From: Robinsoniella peoriensis
GTDB taxonomy: Bacteria > Bacillota > Clostridia > Lachnospirales > Lachnospiraceae
Assembly: GCF_042680125.1 (NCBI RefSeq)
Contig: NZ_JBHTNY010000003.1
Strand: one strand, 5' to 3'
DNA length: 64,000 nt
Under the pieces are notes generated by a model, which saw nothing but the letters and a program-made list of their open reading frames with translations, was not told where the DNA came from and searched no databases. The position numbers were made by a program, and so were the translations under genes. Each line of letters starts with the position of its first letter. Positions within the stretch are counted from its first letter, which is position 1. Of this stretch, positions 52,431-60,939 are shown one piece after another.

Positions 52431-53456
52431 CTATAAATCTGAAATCAATGTTTGGACATCCTCCTCTTTCGTCGCCCAACTAGTGCAAAAACGCACAACA
52501 CTATGCGTATCATCATAACGCTGAATATAAGCAAAACTATACTTCTCTCTTAACGTTTCCAAAAAGCTGTCTTCCATAATCGGAAACTGCTGATTCGTTG
52601 TACTATCGATAAATAACGGATATCCTTTTTCCAGTAATGCATTCTTCAGCATCATTGCCAGCTCATTGGCATGCTCTGCTATTTTAAAATAGAGGTCGTC
52701 GCGAAACAATTCACCAAACTGGATACCCAGCAGACGTCCCTTTGCCAGCATTCCGCCTTTTTGTTTTATCAGATAACGAAAATCTTCTTTTAGTGCCGGA
52801 TTAGTAATGACAACCGCCTCTCCAAACAAAGCTCCTACTTTTGTCCCTCCAATGTAAAATACATCGCAGATATGGGCAACATCTGGCAGATCCAGATCAT
52901 TTCCTTTCGCCGTAAGCCCGTATCCGAGTCTGGCACCATCCATAAATAAATACAATCCATATTTTTTGCAGACACTGCCAATCTCAGTCAGTTCCTTTTT
53001 GCTGTAAATAGTTCCATTCTCTGTTGGGTTGGATATATACACCATTTTAGGCTGGACCATATGTTCATGTGTCTCATCTTCCACATGATCCCGATAAAGC
53101 TTTTCAATCTGCTGTGCCTGAATTTTTCCATCATCACTTGGCAAAACCAGTACCTTATGTCCACAGGCTTCGATGGCTCCTGTCTCATGTACATTAATAT
53201 GTCCGGATACCGCAGAGATCACACCCTGGTAAGAACGCAGTGCAGCATCAATAACAGTCAGATTTGTCTGGGTGCCTCCTACTAAAAAATGTACATCTGC
53301 ATCCTCTCTTTTGCACTTTTCCCTGATCAGCCTGCCCGCCTCTTCACAATATCTGTCTTCCCCATATCCAGGTGTCTGCTCCAAATTCGTTTCCATCAGT
53401 TTCTTCAAAATATTCTCGTGAGCACCTTCTGCATAGTCACAATTAAAACGTATCAT
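52431..53456 (-). CDS. ltaE: Threonine aldolase family enzyme
   Basis: 341 residues from the ATG at 53456 (MIRFNCDYAEGAHENILKKL); GAGG lies ten bases upstream. PLP-dependent fold type I: VHFLVGGTQTNLTVIDAALRS, SGHINVHETGAIE, the VYISNPTENGTIYSKKELTE region, and FYIGGTKVGALFGE holding the PLP lysine. It splits threonine or allo-threonine to glycine and acetaldehyde. Forms a probable operon with the symporter 24 bp downstream. Confidence 0.9.
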   Translation of the reverse strand: MIRFNCDYAEGAHENILKKLMETNLEQTPGYGEDRYCEEAGRLIREKCKREDADVHFLVGGTQTNLTVIDAALRSYQGVISAVSGHINVHETGAIEACGHKVLVLPSDDGKIQAQQIEKLYRDHVEDETHEHMVQPKMVYISNPTENGTIYSKKELTEIGSVCKKYGLYLFMDGARLGYGLTAKGNDLDLPDVAHICDVFYIGGTKVGALFGEAVVITNPALKEDFRYLIKQKGGMLAKGRLLGIQFGELFRDDLYFKIAEHANELAMMLKNALLEKGYPLFIDSTTNQQFPIMEDSFLETLREKYSFAYIQRYDDTHSVVRFCTSWATKEEDVQTLISDL

Positions 53457-53569
53457 GTTGTCAAACCTCAATTCTCTTTAATGTATGTCTTCCGTGCATA
53501 TCTTTACTGTACAAAATTTTACTCTAAAAAGCAAGGAAAAAATACAACAAGAGGCAAAATACCAACTAT

Positions 53570-53598
53570 TTGCTTTTTCCCCCCAACTGTTGTATAAT
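53570..53598 (+). promoter_or_regulatory. Promoter of the 75-residue membrane protein gene
   Basis: TTGCTT (about 53570-53575), 17-bp spacer and TATAAT (about 53593-53598), about 30 bp before the ATG. Confidence 0.7.
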
Positions 53599-53627
53599 AT
53601 TTCAAAACGTTATGAGGTATCTAAACT

Positions 53628-53855
53628 ATGAAAAAGAAACAAATTCTGGCCTGGATCGGCATTGTACTGCTGGTAGCCCTTTACCTGAGCACACTTATAT
53701 TCTCACTCTTAAAAAGTGACTTCGCCTATGACATGTTCCGCATCTCTGTAGCATGTACAATCATTGTTCCAGTCCTGCTGTATGGCTACATTCTTTTTTA
53801 CCGGATTTCAAAAAAGGGAAAAGAAAAAGAAAAACCGGATAACCACAAAAAATAG
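53628..53855 (+). CDS. Small two-helix membrane protein
   Basis: 75 residues: two membrane helices (about 7-28 and 38-60) and a highly basic tail (KKGKEKEKPDNHKK). No family recognised with confidence. It starts close to its promoter with little leader (ATG at 53628, weak site GAGG). The 3' end of the gene and its stop codon are inside a strong hairpin terminator. Confidence 0.7.
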   Translation: MKKKQILAWIGIVLLVALYLSTLIFSLLKSDFAYDMFRISVACTIIVPVLLYGYILFYRISKKGKEKEKPDNHKK

Positions 53856-53868
53856 GTTATCTGGTTTT
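53831..53868 (+). terminator. Terminator overlapping the end of the 75-residue gene
   Basis: AAAACCGGATAACC pairs with GGTTATCTGGTTTT (one mismatch); a T-run lies at its right. The gene's stop codon (53853-53855) is at the edge of the loop, so the last codons form the stem. Confidence 0.85.
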
Positions 53869-53914
53869 TCCTCTGATATTGAGAAATTATGTTCCCGTTT
53901 TCCTTGCTTATCCT

Positions 53915-54553
53915 TTAAAATGCAAATGCTAAATCATCTGCCGGTTCTTCCGCCGTCTGGATCAAATTCATAATCATCTGTGGAAGCGTGACTTCCCATT
54001 TATAACTCACATTAACCCGGTCTTCTGAAAGACACTGGATCGGTATTCCATCACTTCCAAAAATATCCACCTCACCGCCTGCAATTCGGCTGATTCGATG
54101 GGCAAACGTGATGTAACCTTTCTTATAATTCATCATTTCTCTTTGATATTCTGTTATATGCTTCGGCCGCAGGCTGTTAAGTGTGTATTGCAGATAGAAA
54201 TCAGATAGCAGCTGCTTTTTATGTCCCTTCATCCATTCAACATCCTGGTTTAATATCCTCTGCGCTTCTTCTCTTGTTATCTTTACGCATCTCTTATATA
54301 CAATTTCATTCTGTATATATTTTTTCTCTATATAAATCTGGGTTTCGTCGTCGTTCTTCATACAGATATAGTATTTTGGCACCGTGTCATTGTGTAGCTC
54401 CCCTGCTACTCCGGTCTGCATAAACCTAAGTTTCTTCAGGCTGTATTTTTCAATTTTCTTTTTCGGCTGGCCTGTAAGCGCAGCCTGTTTCATTTGTTCG
54501 TACTTATCTTTTCTAACTGTTTCATTTTCTTCATAATACGTGGTGTATCTCAT
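53915..54553 (-). CDS. Conserved hypothetical protein, unrecognised
   Basis: 212 residues from an ATG at 54553. The sequence is basic at the start (KDKYEQMKQAALTGQPKKKI) with no signal or membrane helix. VPKYYICMKNDDETQIYIEKK and CVKITREEAQRILNQDVEW look like a mixed alpha-beta fold. I do not recognise a family with certainty. It is monocistronic, between the 75-residue gene's terminator and a 290-bp spacer. GGGGGA precedes the start. Confidence 0.7.
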   Translation of the reverse strand: MRYTTYYEENETVRKDKYEQMKQAALTGQPKKKIEKYSLKKLRFMQTGVAGELHNDTVPKYYICMKNDDETQIYIEKKYIQNEIVYKRCVKITREEAQRILNQDVEWMKGHKKQLLSDFYLQYTLNSLRPKHITEYQREMMNYKKGYITFAHRISRIAGGEVDIFGSDGIPIQCLSEDRVNVSYKWEVTLPQMIMNLIQTAEEPADDLAFAF

Positions 54554-54844
54554 GAAAAATCCCCCTATCTTCCACCTTATACTATATGAATGACGTCCCT
54601 ACAACATGCATGTTTTTAAACTTTTTCTGTATAAAATGACTGAACATTTTTTATTCGCATTTTATAGTTTTATTATAGCATTTAATTGTGAATACATGAT
54701 GTCGGACTTCTAAAAAGTTTCTTAATTATATTAAGAATTGACAAGTAAATGCTTGTCATATTATGATATATGAAATAAATATGTGCATACTGACTGCACC
54801 TTTTTTATTACTTATAACGGACGTACCAAGGAGGATCTGTCATC

Positions 54845-55447
54845 ATGATCAAATCAATTATTTTTGATATTGGAATGGTTTTAGCTGATTATAACTGGCC
54901 CAAATATCTGCAAACTTTTTCTTACGATGAAAAAACATACCAGGCTGTTGCAAATGCAGTCTTTTTGAGCCCCACCTGGATCGAATGCGATCGCGGGGTT
55001 CTCTCTGACCGGGAACTTTTATCTGCTTTTATCAGCAATGCCCCAGAATATGAAAAAGAAATCAGAGAAGTCTACGCCACTGTAGGCGGATGCATAAAAC
55101 AGTATGATTATGCAATACCCTGGATTCAGGATTTAAAGAGTAAAGGGCTTCAGATCTATGCACTTTCCAATTACGGAGAGCGGATGTTTGCACAGACAGG
55201 GAAAGAATTGAACTTTTTAGAATTAATGGATGGTGCTCTGATCTCTTATCAGGATCATTTAATAAAACCCGATCCCAGAATTTATCAAACGATTCTGGAC
55301 CGGTACCATCTGATTCCGGAAGAAACTGTTTTCTTTGATGATAATGCGGATAATGTCAGAGCTGCCGCAAATCTTGGAATCTTTGCCTTTCCATTTAGCA
55401 GCTACTCACAGGCAGTAGAACAATTACAATCATTGATGCAAATTTAA
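54845..55447 (+). CDS. HAD-family phosphatase (YihX-like)
   Basis: 200 residues with GGAGG upstream. Motif I is IIFDIGMVLADY (nucleophile D8), in which the second aspartate is replaced by glycine, as is normal for YihX-type sugar phosphatases. Motif II is ALSNYGER, and motifs III/IV are KPDPRIYQTILDRY and VFFDDNADNVRAA. It probably dephosphorylates a sugar phosphate or similar small metabolite in the cytosol. Single gene with its own terminator. Confidence 0.88.
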   Translation: MIKSIIFDIGMVLADYNWPKYLQTFSYDEKTYQAVANAVFLSPTWIECDRGVLSDRELLSAFISNAPEYEKEIREVYATVGGCIKQYDYAIPWIQDLKSKGLQIYALSNYGERMFAQTGKELNFLELMDGALISYQDHLIKPDPRIYQTILDRYHLIPEETVFFDDNADNVRAAANLGIFAFPFSSYSQAVEQLQSLMQI

Positions 55448-55457
55448 TAATTATAAA

Positions 55458-55508
55458 AGCCGGAATAATCAGAAGTAAAGTAAATACTCCCGTTTATTCC
55501 GGCTGTTT
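55458..55508 (+). terminator. Terminator of the HAD gene
   Basis: AGCCGGAATAA pairs with TTATTCCGGCT around a 25-base loop and is followed by GTTTTAT. Confidence 0.75.
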
Positions 55509-55536
55509 TATATTGCTGTTTATATCTAGCTGTTTA

Positions 55537-55560
55537 TAGCATGATATCTATATCATGCTA
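55537..55560. repeat. Near-perfect palindrome between HAD and purA genes
   Basis: AGCATGATAT/ATATCATGCT around one or two central bases, followed by a related CTATCTATAACATGCC. Its position, downstream of purA and past the HAD terminator, suits a purA terminator without a U-run or a protein-binding site. Confidence 0.4.
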
Positions 55561-55645
55561 TCTATAACATGCCTTTTATATGATGATCTTTGTTGTATAA
55601 TCTTTATTTTATTTCTGTCCACTATCAATCATTCCCGGTAATCCA

Positions 55646-56923
55646 TTATTTCCTATAAATAATATCGTCTCTTCCAGGTCCGTTGGAAATCATGGTAATT
55701 GGGAATCCTAAATGTTTTTCAACAAATTCTACATATTTTCTGCAGTTTTCCGGTAAATCTTCATAATTTTTAATTCCGCGGATATCTGAATTCCAGCCTG
55801 GCAGAACTTCGATTACCGGTTTTGCCTTCTCCAATTGTGAAGTTGTAGGGAAATCTGTAGTTACTTTACCATTAATTTCATATCCGGTACATACCGGGAT
55901 CTCTTCTAAGTAACCCAAAACATCCAGAACAGTAAAGGCAACATCTGTCGTTCCCTGAATTCTGCAGCCGTATTTGGATGCTACACAGTCGAACCATCCC
56001 ATACGTCTTGGACGTCCTGTCGTTGCTCCGTATTCACCGCCGTCTCCGCCGCGTCTTCTTAATTCATCTGCTTCTTCACCAAATATTTCACTTACGAACG
56101 CACCTGCTCCAACTGCGCTGGAATATGCTTTTACAACCGTAACAATCTTTTTGATTTCATATGGCGGAATACCTGCCCCTATAGCACCATATGCTGCTAA
56201 TGTAGACGAAGATGTAACCATTGGATAGATTCCATGATCCGGGTCCTTTAAAGAGCCAAGCTGGCCTTCTAACAGGATAGTCTTTCCTTCCTGAATTGCA
56301 TCCCATAAGAAAGCAGATACATCACATACATAAGGCTCTACCATTTCTTTATAGCCTTTTAATTCTGCCAGGATTTCATCCGGGTTTAATGCAGGTTTCT
56401 GATATAAATGCTCTAAGATTACGTTTTTCTGAACACATATGCGCTCCACTTTTTCTCTTAAAGCTTCTTCATCAAATAACTCACTTACCTGGAAGCCGAT
56501 CTTGGCATATTTATCGGAATAAAACGGTGCAATTCCTGATTTTGTAGAACCAAAGGACTTTCCGCCCAGACGTTCTTCTTCACACTGGTCAAATAGAATG
56601 TGATAAGACATTACCATCTGTGCACGGTCGGAAACCAGAATTTTGGGAACCGGAACCCCTCTGTCTACAATCCCTTTTATTTCATTAAATAATACAGGAA
56701 TGTTCAATGCTACGCCATTGCCTATTACACTGGTTGTATGATCATAAAATACTCCTGACGGCAGCGTATGCAAAGCAAATTTACCATAGTTATTAACGAT
56801 AGTATGACCTGCGTTTGCGCCTCCCTGAAATCTTACGATTATGTCTGCTTTCTCGGCAAGCATATCTGTGATCTTGCCCTTGCCTTCATCTCCCCAGTTT
56901 GCTCCTACAACTGCTTGTACCAT
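55646..56923 (-). CDS. purA: Adenylosuccinate synthetase
   Basis: 425 residues. It couples GTP hydrolysis to IMP plus aspartate, the first step to AMP. The glycine loop GANWGDEGKGKITD starts the protein, and IVRFQGGANAGHTIV, QLGSLKDPDHGIYPMVTSSS and GATTGRPRRMGWFD are family signatures. Reads leftward after the LysR gene; it shares the pathway with purB nearby, though not the same transcript start. Confidence 0.97.
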   Translation of the reverse strand: MVQAVVGANWGDEGKGKITDMLAEKADIIVRFQGGANAGHTIVNNYGKFALHTLPSGVFYDHTTSVIGNGVALNIPVLFNEIKGIVDRGVPVPKILVSDRAQMVMSYHILFDQCEEERLGGKSFGSTKSGIAPFYSDKYAKIGFQVSELFDEEALREKVERICVQKNVILEHLYQKPALNPDEILAELKGYKEMVEPYVCDVSAFLWDAIQEGKTILLEGQLGSLKDPDHGIYPMVTSSSTLAAYGAIGAGIPPYEIKKIVTVVKAYSSAVGAGAFVSEIFGEEADELRRRGGDGGEYGATTGRPRRMGWFDCVASKYGCRIQGTTDVAFTVLDVLGYLEEIPVCTGYEINGKVTTDFPTTSQLEKAKPVIEVLPGWNSDIRGIKNYEDLPENCRKYVEFVEKHLGFPITMISNGPGRDDIIYRK

Positions 56924-57015
56924 AATGAGATCCTCCTGTATCTGTTTTTTAAATAGTTATCGTATTAAATCAATGTTACGGATATAGTATACTACTTTTC
57001 TTTGCATAAGTAAAA

Positions 57016-57921
57016 TTAATATTGATTATGCTTTGTATAACTCCACATTATATCAATCAGGCACTGAGCCGCCACCGACAATGGATTTCTCCGGTCTATT
57101 GCCAGGCATATATTTCTCTTTGGAATATCTTTTTTTAATTTTAACTGAAACAATGTTCCGTTTTCGATATACGCACTGGCAAAGTCCTGCATAACTGTAG
57201 CCACTCCCAGATTTCTGGCTGCAAACTGAACGATCATATCGCTGGTAGCCAATTCAATTTCCGGATTCAGGACAACTCCGTTTTCCTGCAGAAATTTATC
57301 CATATATGCTCTTGTACTGGTCTTTTTCTCCAAACAGATAATAGGGAGACTTTCCAGTTCCTTTAAAGAAATTTCACGCTCTTTTAAATCCATAAATTTG
57401 CTGCCTGCCACAAATACATCTGCAATTTCACGTACCGGCCGGATTTCCAGCTCTGTCTTTGCCGGAAGCGGATCCGTTACAACTCCGAAATCTATTTTCC
57501 CCTCCTGCATATAACGCAGGGTTTCCGGAGTCGGTCCGTTTGTTACCGTTAGCTTTACCTTGGGATATGCTTCATGAAACTGCTGAAGGTAAGGCAGAAG
57601 ATAGAACTGGAGCGTCATATCACTGGCTCCAATCCTTATTTCACCGGTTTCCATATTCTGCATGTCCCGGAGTTTGCTCTCTCCCAACATCATATATTCA
57701 TATCCTCTGGCAACATAAGAATAGAGCATCTCCCCCGCTGATGTTAACCGCACACCTTTTCCGGTTCTGACAAACAAGGTGATGCCAAGCAGCTTTTCCA
57801 GCTGTTTAATCGCCTGGCTGACGGCCGGCTGGGTTATAGAAAGCTCTTCCGCAGCCAGGGTGATTCCTCCAAGTTTTCCAACATAATAAAATATCTTATA
57901 ATACTCCAAATTTATATTCAT
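57016..57921 (-). CDS. LysR-family transcriptional regulator
   Basis: 301 residues. N-terminal winged helix-turn-helix YKIFYYVGKLGGITLAAEEL and SITQPAVSQAIKQLEKLLGI, followed by a periplasmic-binding-type effector domain (about 90-300). LysR regulators usually bind upstream of neighbouring genes. Here it lies between purA and an NhaC antiporter, all leftward, so the antiporter or purA are possible targets. A clear ribosome site is not evident (AGGGACATCC upstream of the ATG). Effector unknown. Confidence 0.9.
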   Translation of the reverse strand: MNINLEYYKIFYYVGKLGGITLAAEELSITQPAVSQAIKQLEKLLGITLFVRTGKGVRLTSAGEMLYSYVARGYEYMMLGESKLRDMQNMETGEIRIGASDMTLQFYLLPYLQQFHEAYPKVKLTVTNGPTPETLRYMQEGKIDFGVVTDPLPAKTELEIRPVREIADVFVAGSKFMDLKEREISLKELESLPIICLEKKTSTRAYMDKFLQENGVVLNPEIELATSDMIVQFAARNLGVATVMQDFASAYIENGTLFQLKLKKDIPKRNICLAIDRRNPLSVAAQCLIDIMWSYTKHNQY

Positions 57922-57965
57922 GGATGTCCCTGCTTTTCTTACGTATTCATTTGCAATGGGTTAAC

Positions 57966-58040
57966 GTGCTTTCTCTGTTTGTGCTTTCTCTGTTTGTGCC
58001 TTATCTGTTTGCGCCTTATCTGTTTGTGCCTTTTCTGAAA
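57966..58040. repeat. 15-bp tandem repeat across the NhaC stop codon
   Basis: Five near-identical 15-bp units of the type GTGCTTTCTCTGTTT at 57966, 57981, 57996, 58011 and 58026. The antiporter's stop codon (58016-58018) is in the fourth unit. Fifteen bp is five codons, so unit gain or loss keeps frame. Confidence 0.85.
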
Positions 58041-59332
58041 ATGATAAAAATAATTGCACTGATCCCCATCAGTATGGGATAGAAAAGGTATGGCATAATC
58101 TGAAACGGTGTGAGTGCCGACAGACTTGCCGCTGACAGCAGCTGCGCTCCATAAGGGATCAGTCCCTGCCCTACCGAAGCAAAGATATCCAGAAGAGAAG
58201 CACTTCTTCTGGGTGAAATATTGTATTCCTCGCTGATTTCCTTTGCAATGGGACCTGCCATTACAATTGCTACCGTATTATTTGCGGTACAGGCATCTAC
58301 TGCTGCTGCCAGGAATGCAATTCCAAATTCTCCGCCCTTCTCACCACGAATACTTCTCTTGATCACGTACAGGATATAATCGATGCCGCCATAGGCCTTT
58401 ACCAAAGCCACTATACACGCAACAATTAATGAAATTACTGTTATGTCATACATTCCGGTAACACCTTCACCTACCACTTTAAAGATATCACCTATGGGAA
58501 TTGTTCCGGTACCAACACCTACTGCAAGAGATAATACAATGCCGCTGATTAGCACCACGAATACATTTAATCCAATTAATGCGCCGATCAAAACTATGAG
58601 ATAGGGAGCAACCTTTAGAATATCATATTCCAGATTGCCAAAGTCCTGTTTTCCACCTGTCCCGGAGATAACCAGGAACAGCACCATAGTAATAATTGCA
58701 GCGGGAAGTACAATAAAAAAATTCTCCTTGAATTTATCCTTCATTTCACATCCCTGGGTACGTACTGCGGCGATCGTGGTATCGGAAATCATGGATAGGT
58801 TGTCCCCAAACATAGCACCGCACACAACTGCACCGATACAGATCGGAAGGGCAATCCCGGTTTTATCACTGATACCCACACCGATTGGCGCCATAGCTGC
58901 TATGGTTCCCATGGATGTTCCCATGGAAATAGATATAAAGCAGCCAATTAAAAATAACCCTACAACAGCGATATTGGAAGGCAGAATGGACAAGCCCAGA
59001 TTCACAGTGCTCTCTACACCGCCTGCCGCTTTAACCGCTCCGGAGAAACCGCCTGCCACCAGAAAAATCAGGCACATGGTAACAATGTTTTCTTCTCCGA
59101 TTCCTTTTGTAATAACACTGATTTTTTGCGCATACGGCAGTTTACGGTTCTGAGCAAAGGCTACTAACAGAGCAATCAAAAATCCAACGATTGCCGGCAT
59201 ACTGTAAAAATCTCCGGTCACACAGCCCATTCCGATAAATATAACTAAAAACACACCAATAGGCAGAAGTGCCCCCGGGTTTCCTCTTTTATTTTCTGAT
59301 TGATTTTCTTTTTTATTTTCTTTTACCATCAT
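58016..59332 (-). CDS. NhaC-family Na+/H+ antiporter
   Basis: 438 residues from the first ATG of ATGATG, with AGGAG seven bases upstream. About eleven membrane helices, a basic N-terminal tail, and the family segments VAGGFSGAVKAAGG, GTSMGTIAAMAPIGVGIS and CGAMFGDNLSMISDTTIAAV with VDACTANNTVAIV later. NhaC-type antiporters exchange Na+ or amino-acid substrates (e.g. malate/lactate) for H+; the actual substrate is not evident. The last codons run into the 15-bp tandem repeat. Confidence 0.9.
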   Translation of the reverse strand: MMVKENKKENQSENKRGNPGALLPIGVFLVIFIGMGCVTGDFYSMPAIVGFLIALLVAFAQNRKLPYAQKISVITKGIGEENIVTMCLIFLVAGGFSGAVKAAGGVESTVNLGLSILPSNIAVVGLFLIGCFISISMGTSMGTIAAMAPIGVGISDKTGIALPICIGAVVCGAMFGDNLSMISDTTIAAVRTQGCEMKDKFKENFFIVLPAAIITMVLFLVISGTGGKQDFGNLEYDILKVAPYLIVLIGALIGLNVFVVLISGIVLSLAVGVGTGTIPIGDIFKVVGEGVTGMYDITVISLIVACIVALVKAYGGIDYILYVIKRSIRGEKGGEFGIAFLAAAVDACTANNTVAIVMAGPIAKEISEEYNISPRRSASLLDIFASVGQGLIPYGAQLLSAASLSALTPFQIMPYLFYPILMGISAIIFIIFRKGTNR

Positions 59333-59409
59333 CTCTTCTCTCCTGTCTTTTGCCCATGTATGTTACAGATTTTCATGGGATACTCCCAAATAAAATCAAT
59401 GCTGAAAGA

Positions 59410-59449
59410 GCCGCCGCACAAGACATATGTACGACGGCCCCTGCGGCAT
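59410..59449 (-). terminator. GC-rich hairpin after purB
   Basis: GCCGC and GCCG-type arms at 59410-59418 and about 59430-59449 can pair on the minus strand, just past the purB stop. No U-run follows, so the hairpin is weak evidence of a terminator. Confidence 0.4.
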
Positions 59450-59463
59450 TTCACCTGCTTATA

Positions 59464-60897
59464 TTATACGTTAATTTCTGCTTTCATACCCAGAATTTCT
59501 TTATTTTCTTCTAAAACCGGCTTTACATTCTTCGTAAGGAAATTATCTACCTGTAATGGAGCACGTCCAACATATTTAGAAGGATCCATGGTCTTCTTCA
59601 ATTCTTCCAGAGACATGTTGAATGCAGGATCTGCTGCAATCAGTTCCAACAGATTATTATCCTTTCCTTCCACTTTCACATTCTTACCTGCTTCCATGGA
59701 AAGTTCACGGATTCTCTCATGTAATTCCTGTCTGTCACCGCCTGCTTTTACTGCATCCATCATGATGTTTTCCGTTGCCATAAACGGCAGCTCTGACATC
59801 AGGCGTTTTTCGATTACTTTTGGATATACCACCAGTCCGTCTACCACGTTCAGGCACAGATCCAGGATACCGTCAACTGCGAGGAATCCCTCCGGAACAG
59901 AAAGACGTTTATTAGCAGAGTCATCCAGTGTTCTTTCGAACCACTGAGTCGCAGAGGTAATAGCAGGATTTAAAGCGTCTGCCATTACAAATCTGGATAA
60001 AGATGCAATTCGTTCACTTCTCATTGGATTTCTCTTATATGCCATTGCGGAAGAACCGATCTGGGTCTTTTCAAATGGCTCTTCTACTTCTTTCAGATGC
60101 TGAAGCAGACGGATATCATTGGAAAATTTATGTGCACTTGCAGCGATTCCTGCTAATACATTTACCACCCTGGTATCTACTTTACGGGAATATGTCTGTC
60201 CGGATACTGCATAGCATTCACTGAATCCCATTTTTGATGCAATCATAGGATCAATCTTGTCTATTGTTTCCTGATTTCCGTCAAAGAGTTCCAGGAAGCT
60301 TGCCTGTGTTCCGGTAGTACCCTTGGAGCCAAGAAGTTTCATGGTAGAAATAACATAATCCAGATCTTCTAAATCCAGCATAAATTCCTGCATCCAAAGT
60401 GTAGCGCGTTTCCCCACAGTTGTTGGCTGTGCTGGCTGGAAATGCGTAAATGCCAGTGTAGGAAGAGATTTATATTCATTTGCAAAGCTTGCAAGTTCTG
60501 CAATTACATTCACTAATTTTCTCTTTACTAGCTTTAGAGCTTCAGTCATTACAATGATATCTGTATTATCCCCAACGTAACAGGATGTTGCTCCCAAATG
60601 GATAATCCCCTTTGCTTTCGGGCATTGTACACCGTATGCATACACATGGGACATTACATCATGACGTACTACTTTTTCTCTTTCTTTTGCAACATCATAA
60701 TTGATATCATCTGCATGAGCTTTTAATTCTTCTATCTGCTCTTGTGTAATATTCAAACCCAGTTCTTTTTCTGTCTCTGCCAATGCAATCCATAATTTTC
60801 TCCAGGTGCGGAATTTCATATCCGGAGAAAAAATATACTGCATTTCCCTGCTTGCATAACGTTCCGATAACGGACTTTGATATCTATCTGTACTCAT
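59464..60897 (-). CDS. purB: Adenylosuccinate lyase
   Basis: 477 residues. It acts twice in purine synthesis, on SAICAR and on adenylosuccinate. The catalytic flexible loop with the fumarase-family signature is GSSAMAYKRNPMRSERIASL, and GATSCYVGDNTDIIVMTEAL and FAFTHFQPAQPTTVGKRA-type segments precede it. Third gene of the purC-purF-purB order, 42 bp after purF. Confidence 0.97.
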   Translation of the reverse strand: MSTDRYQSPLSERYASREMQYIFSPDMKFRTWRKLWIALAETEKELGLNITQEQIEELKAHADDINYDVAKEREKVVRHDVMSHVYAYGVQCPKAKGIIHLGATSCYVGDNTDIIVMTEALKLVKRKLVNVIAELASFANEYKSLPTLAFTHFQPAQPTTVGKRATLWMQEFMLDLEDLDYVISTMKLLGSKGTTGTQASFLELFDGNQETIDKIDPMIASKMGFSECYAVSGQTYSRKVDTRVVNVLAGIAASAHKFSNDIRLLQHLKEVEEPFEKTQIGSSAMAYKRNPMRSERIASLSRFVMADALNPAITSATQWFERTLDDSANKRLSVPEGFLAVDGILDLCLNVVDGLVVYPKVIEKRLMSELPFMATENIMMDAVKAGGDRQELHERIRELSMEAGKNVKVEGKDNNLLELIAADPAFNMSLEELKKTMDPSKYVGRAPLQVDNFLTKNVKPVLEENKEILGMKAEINV

Positions 60898-60939
60898 TTT
60901 ATATCTCCTCTATTATCTGTAGAATTTAAGGGGTATTCC

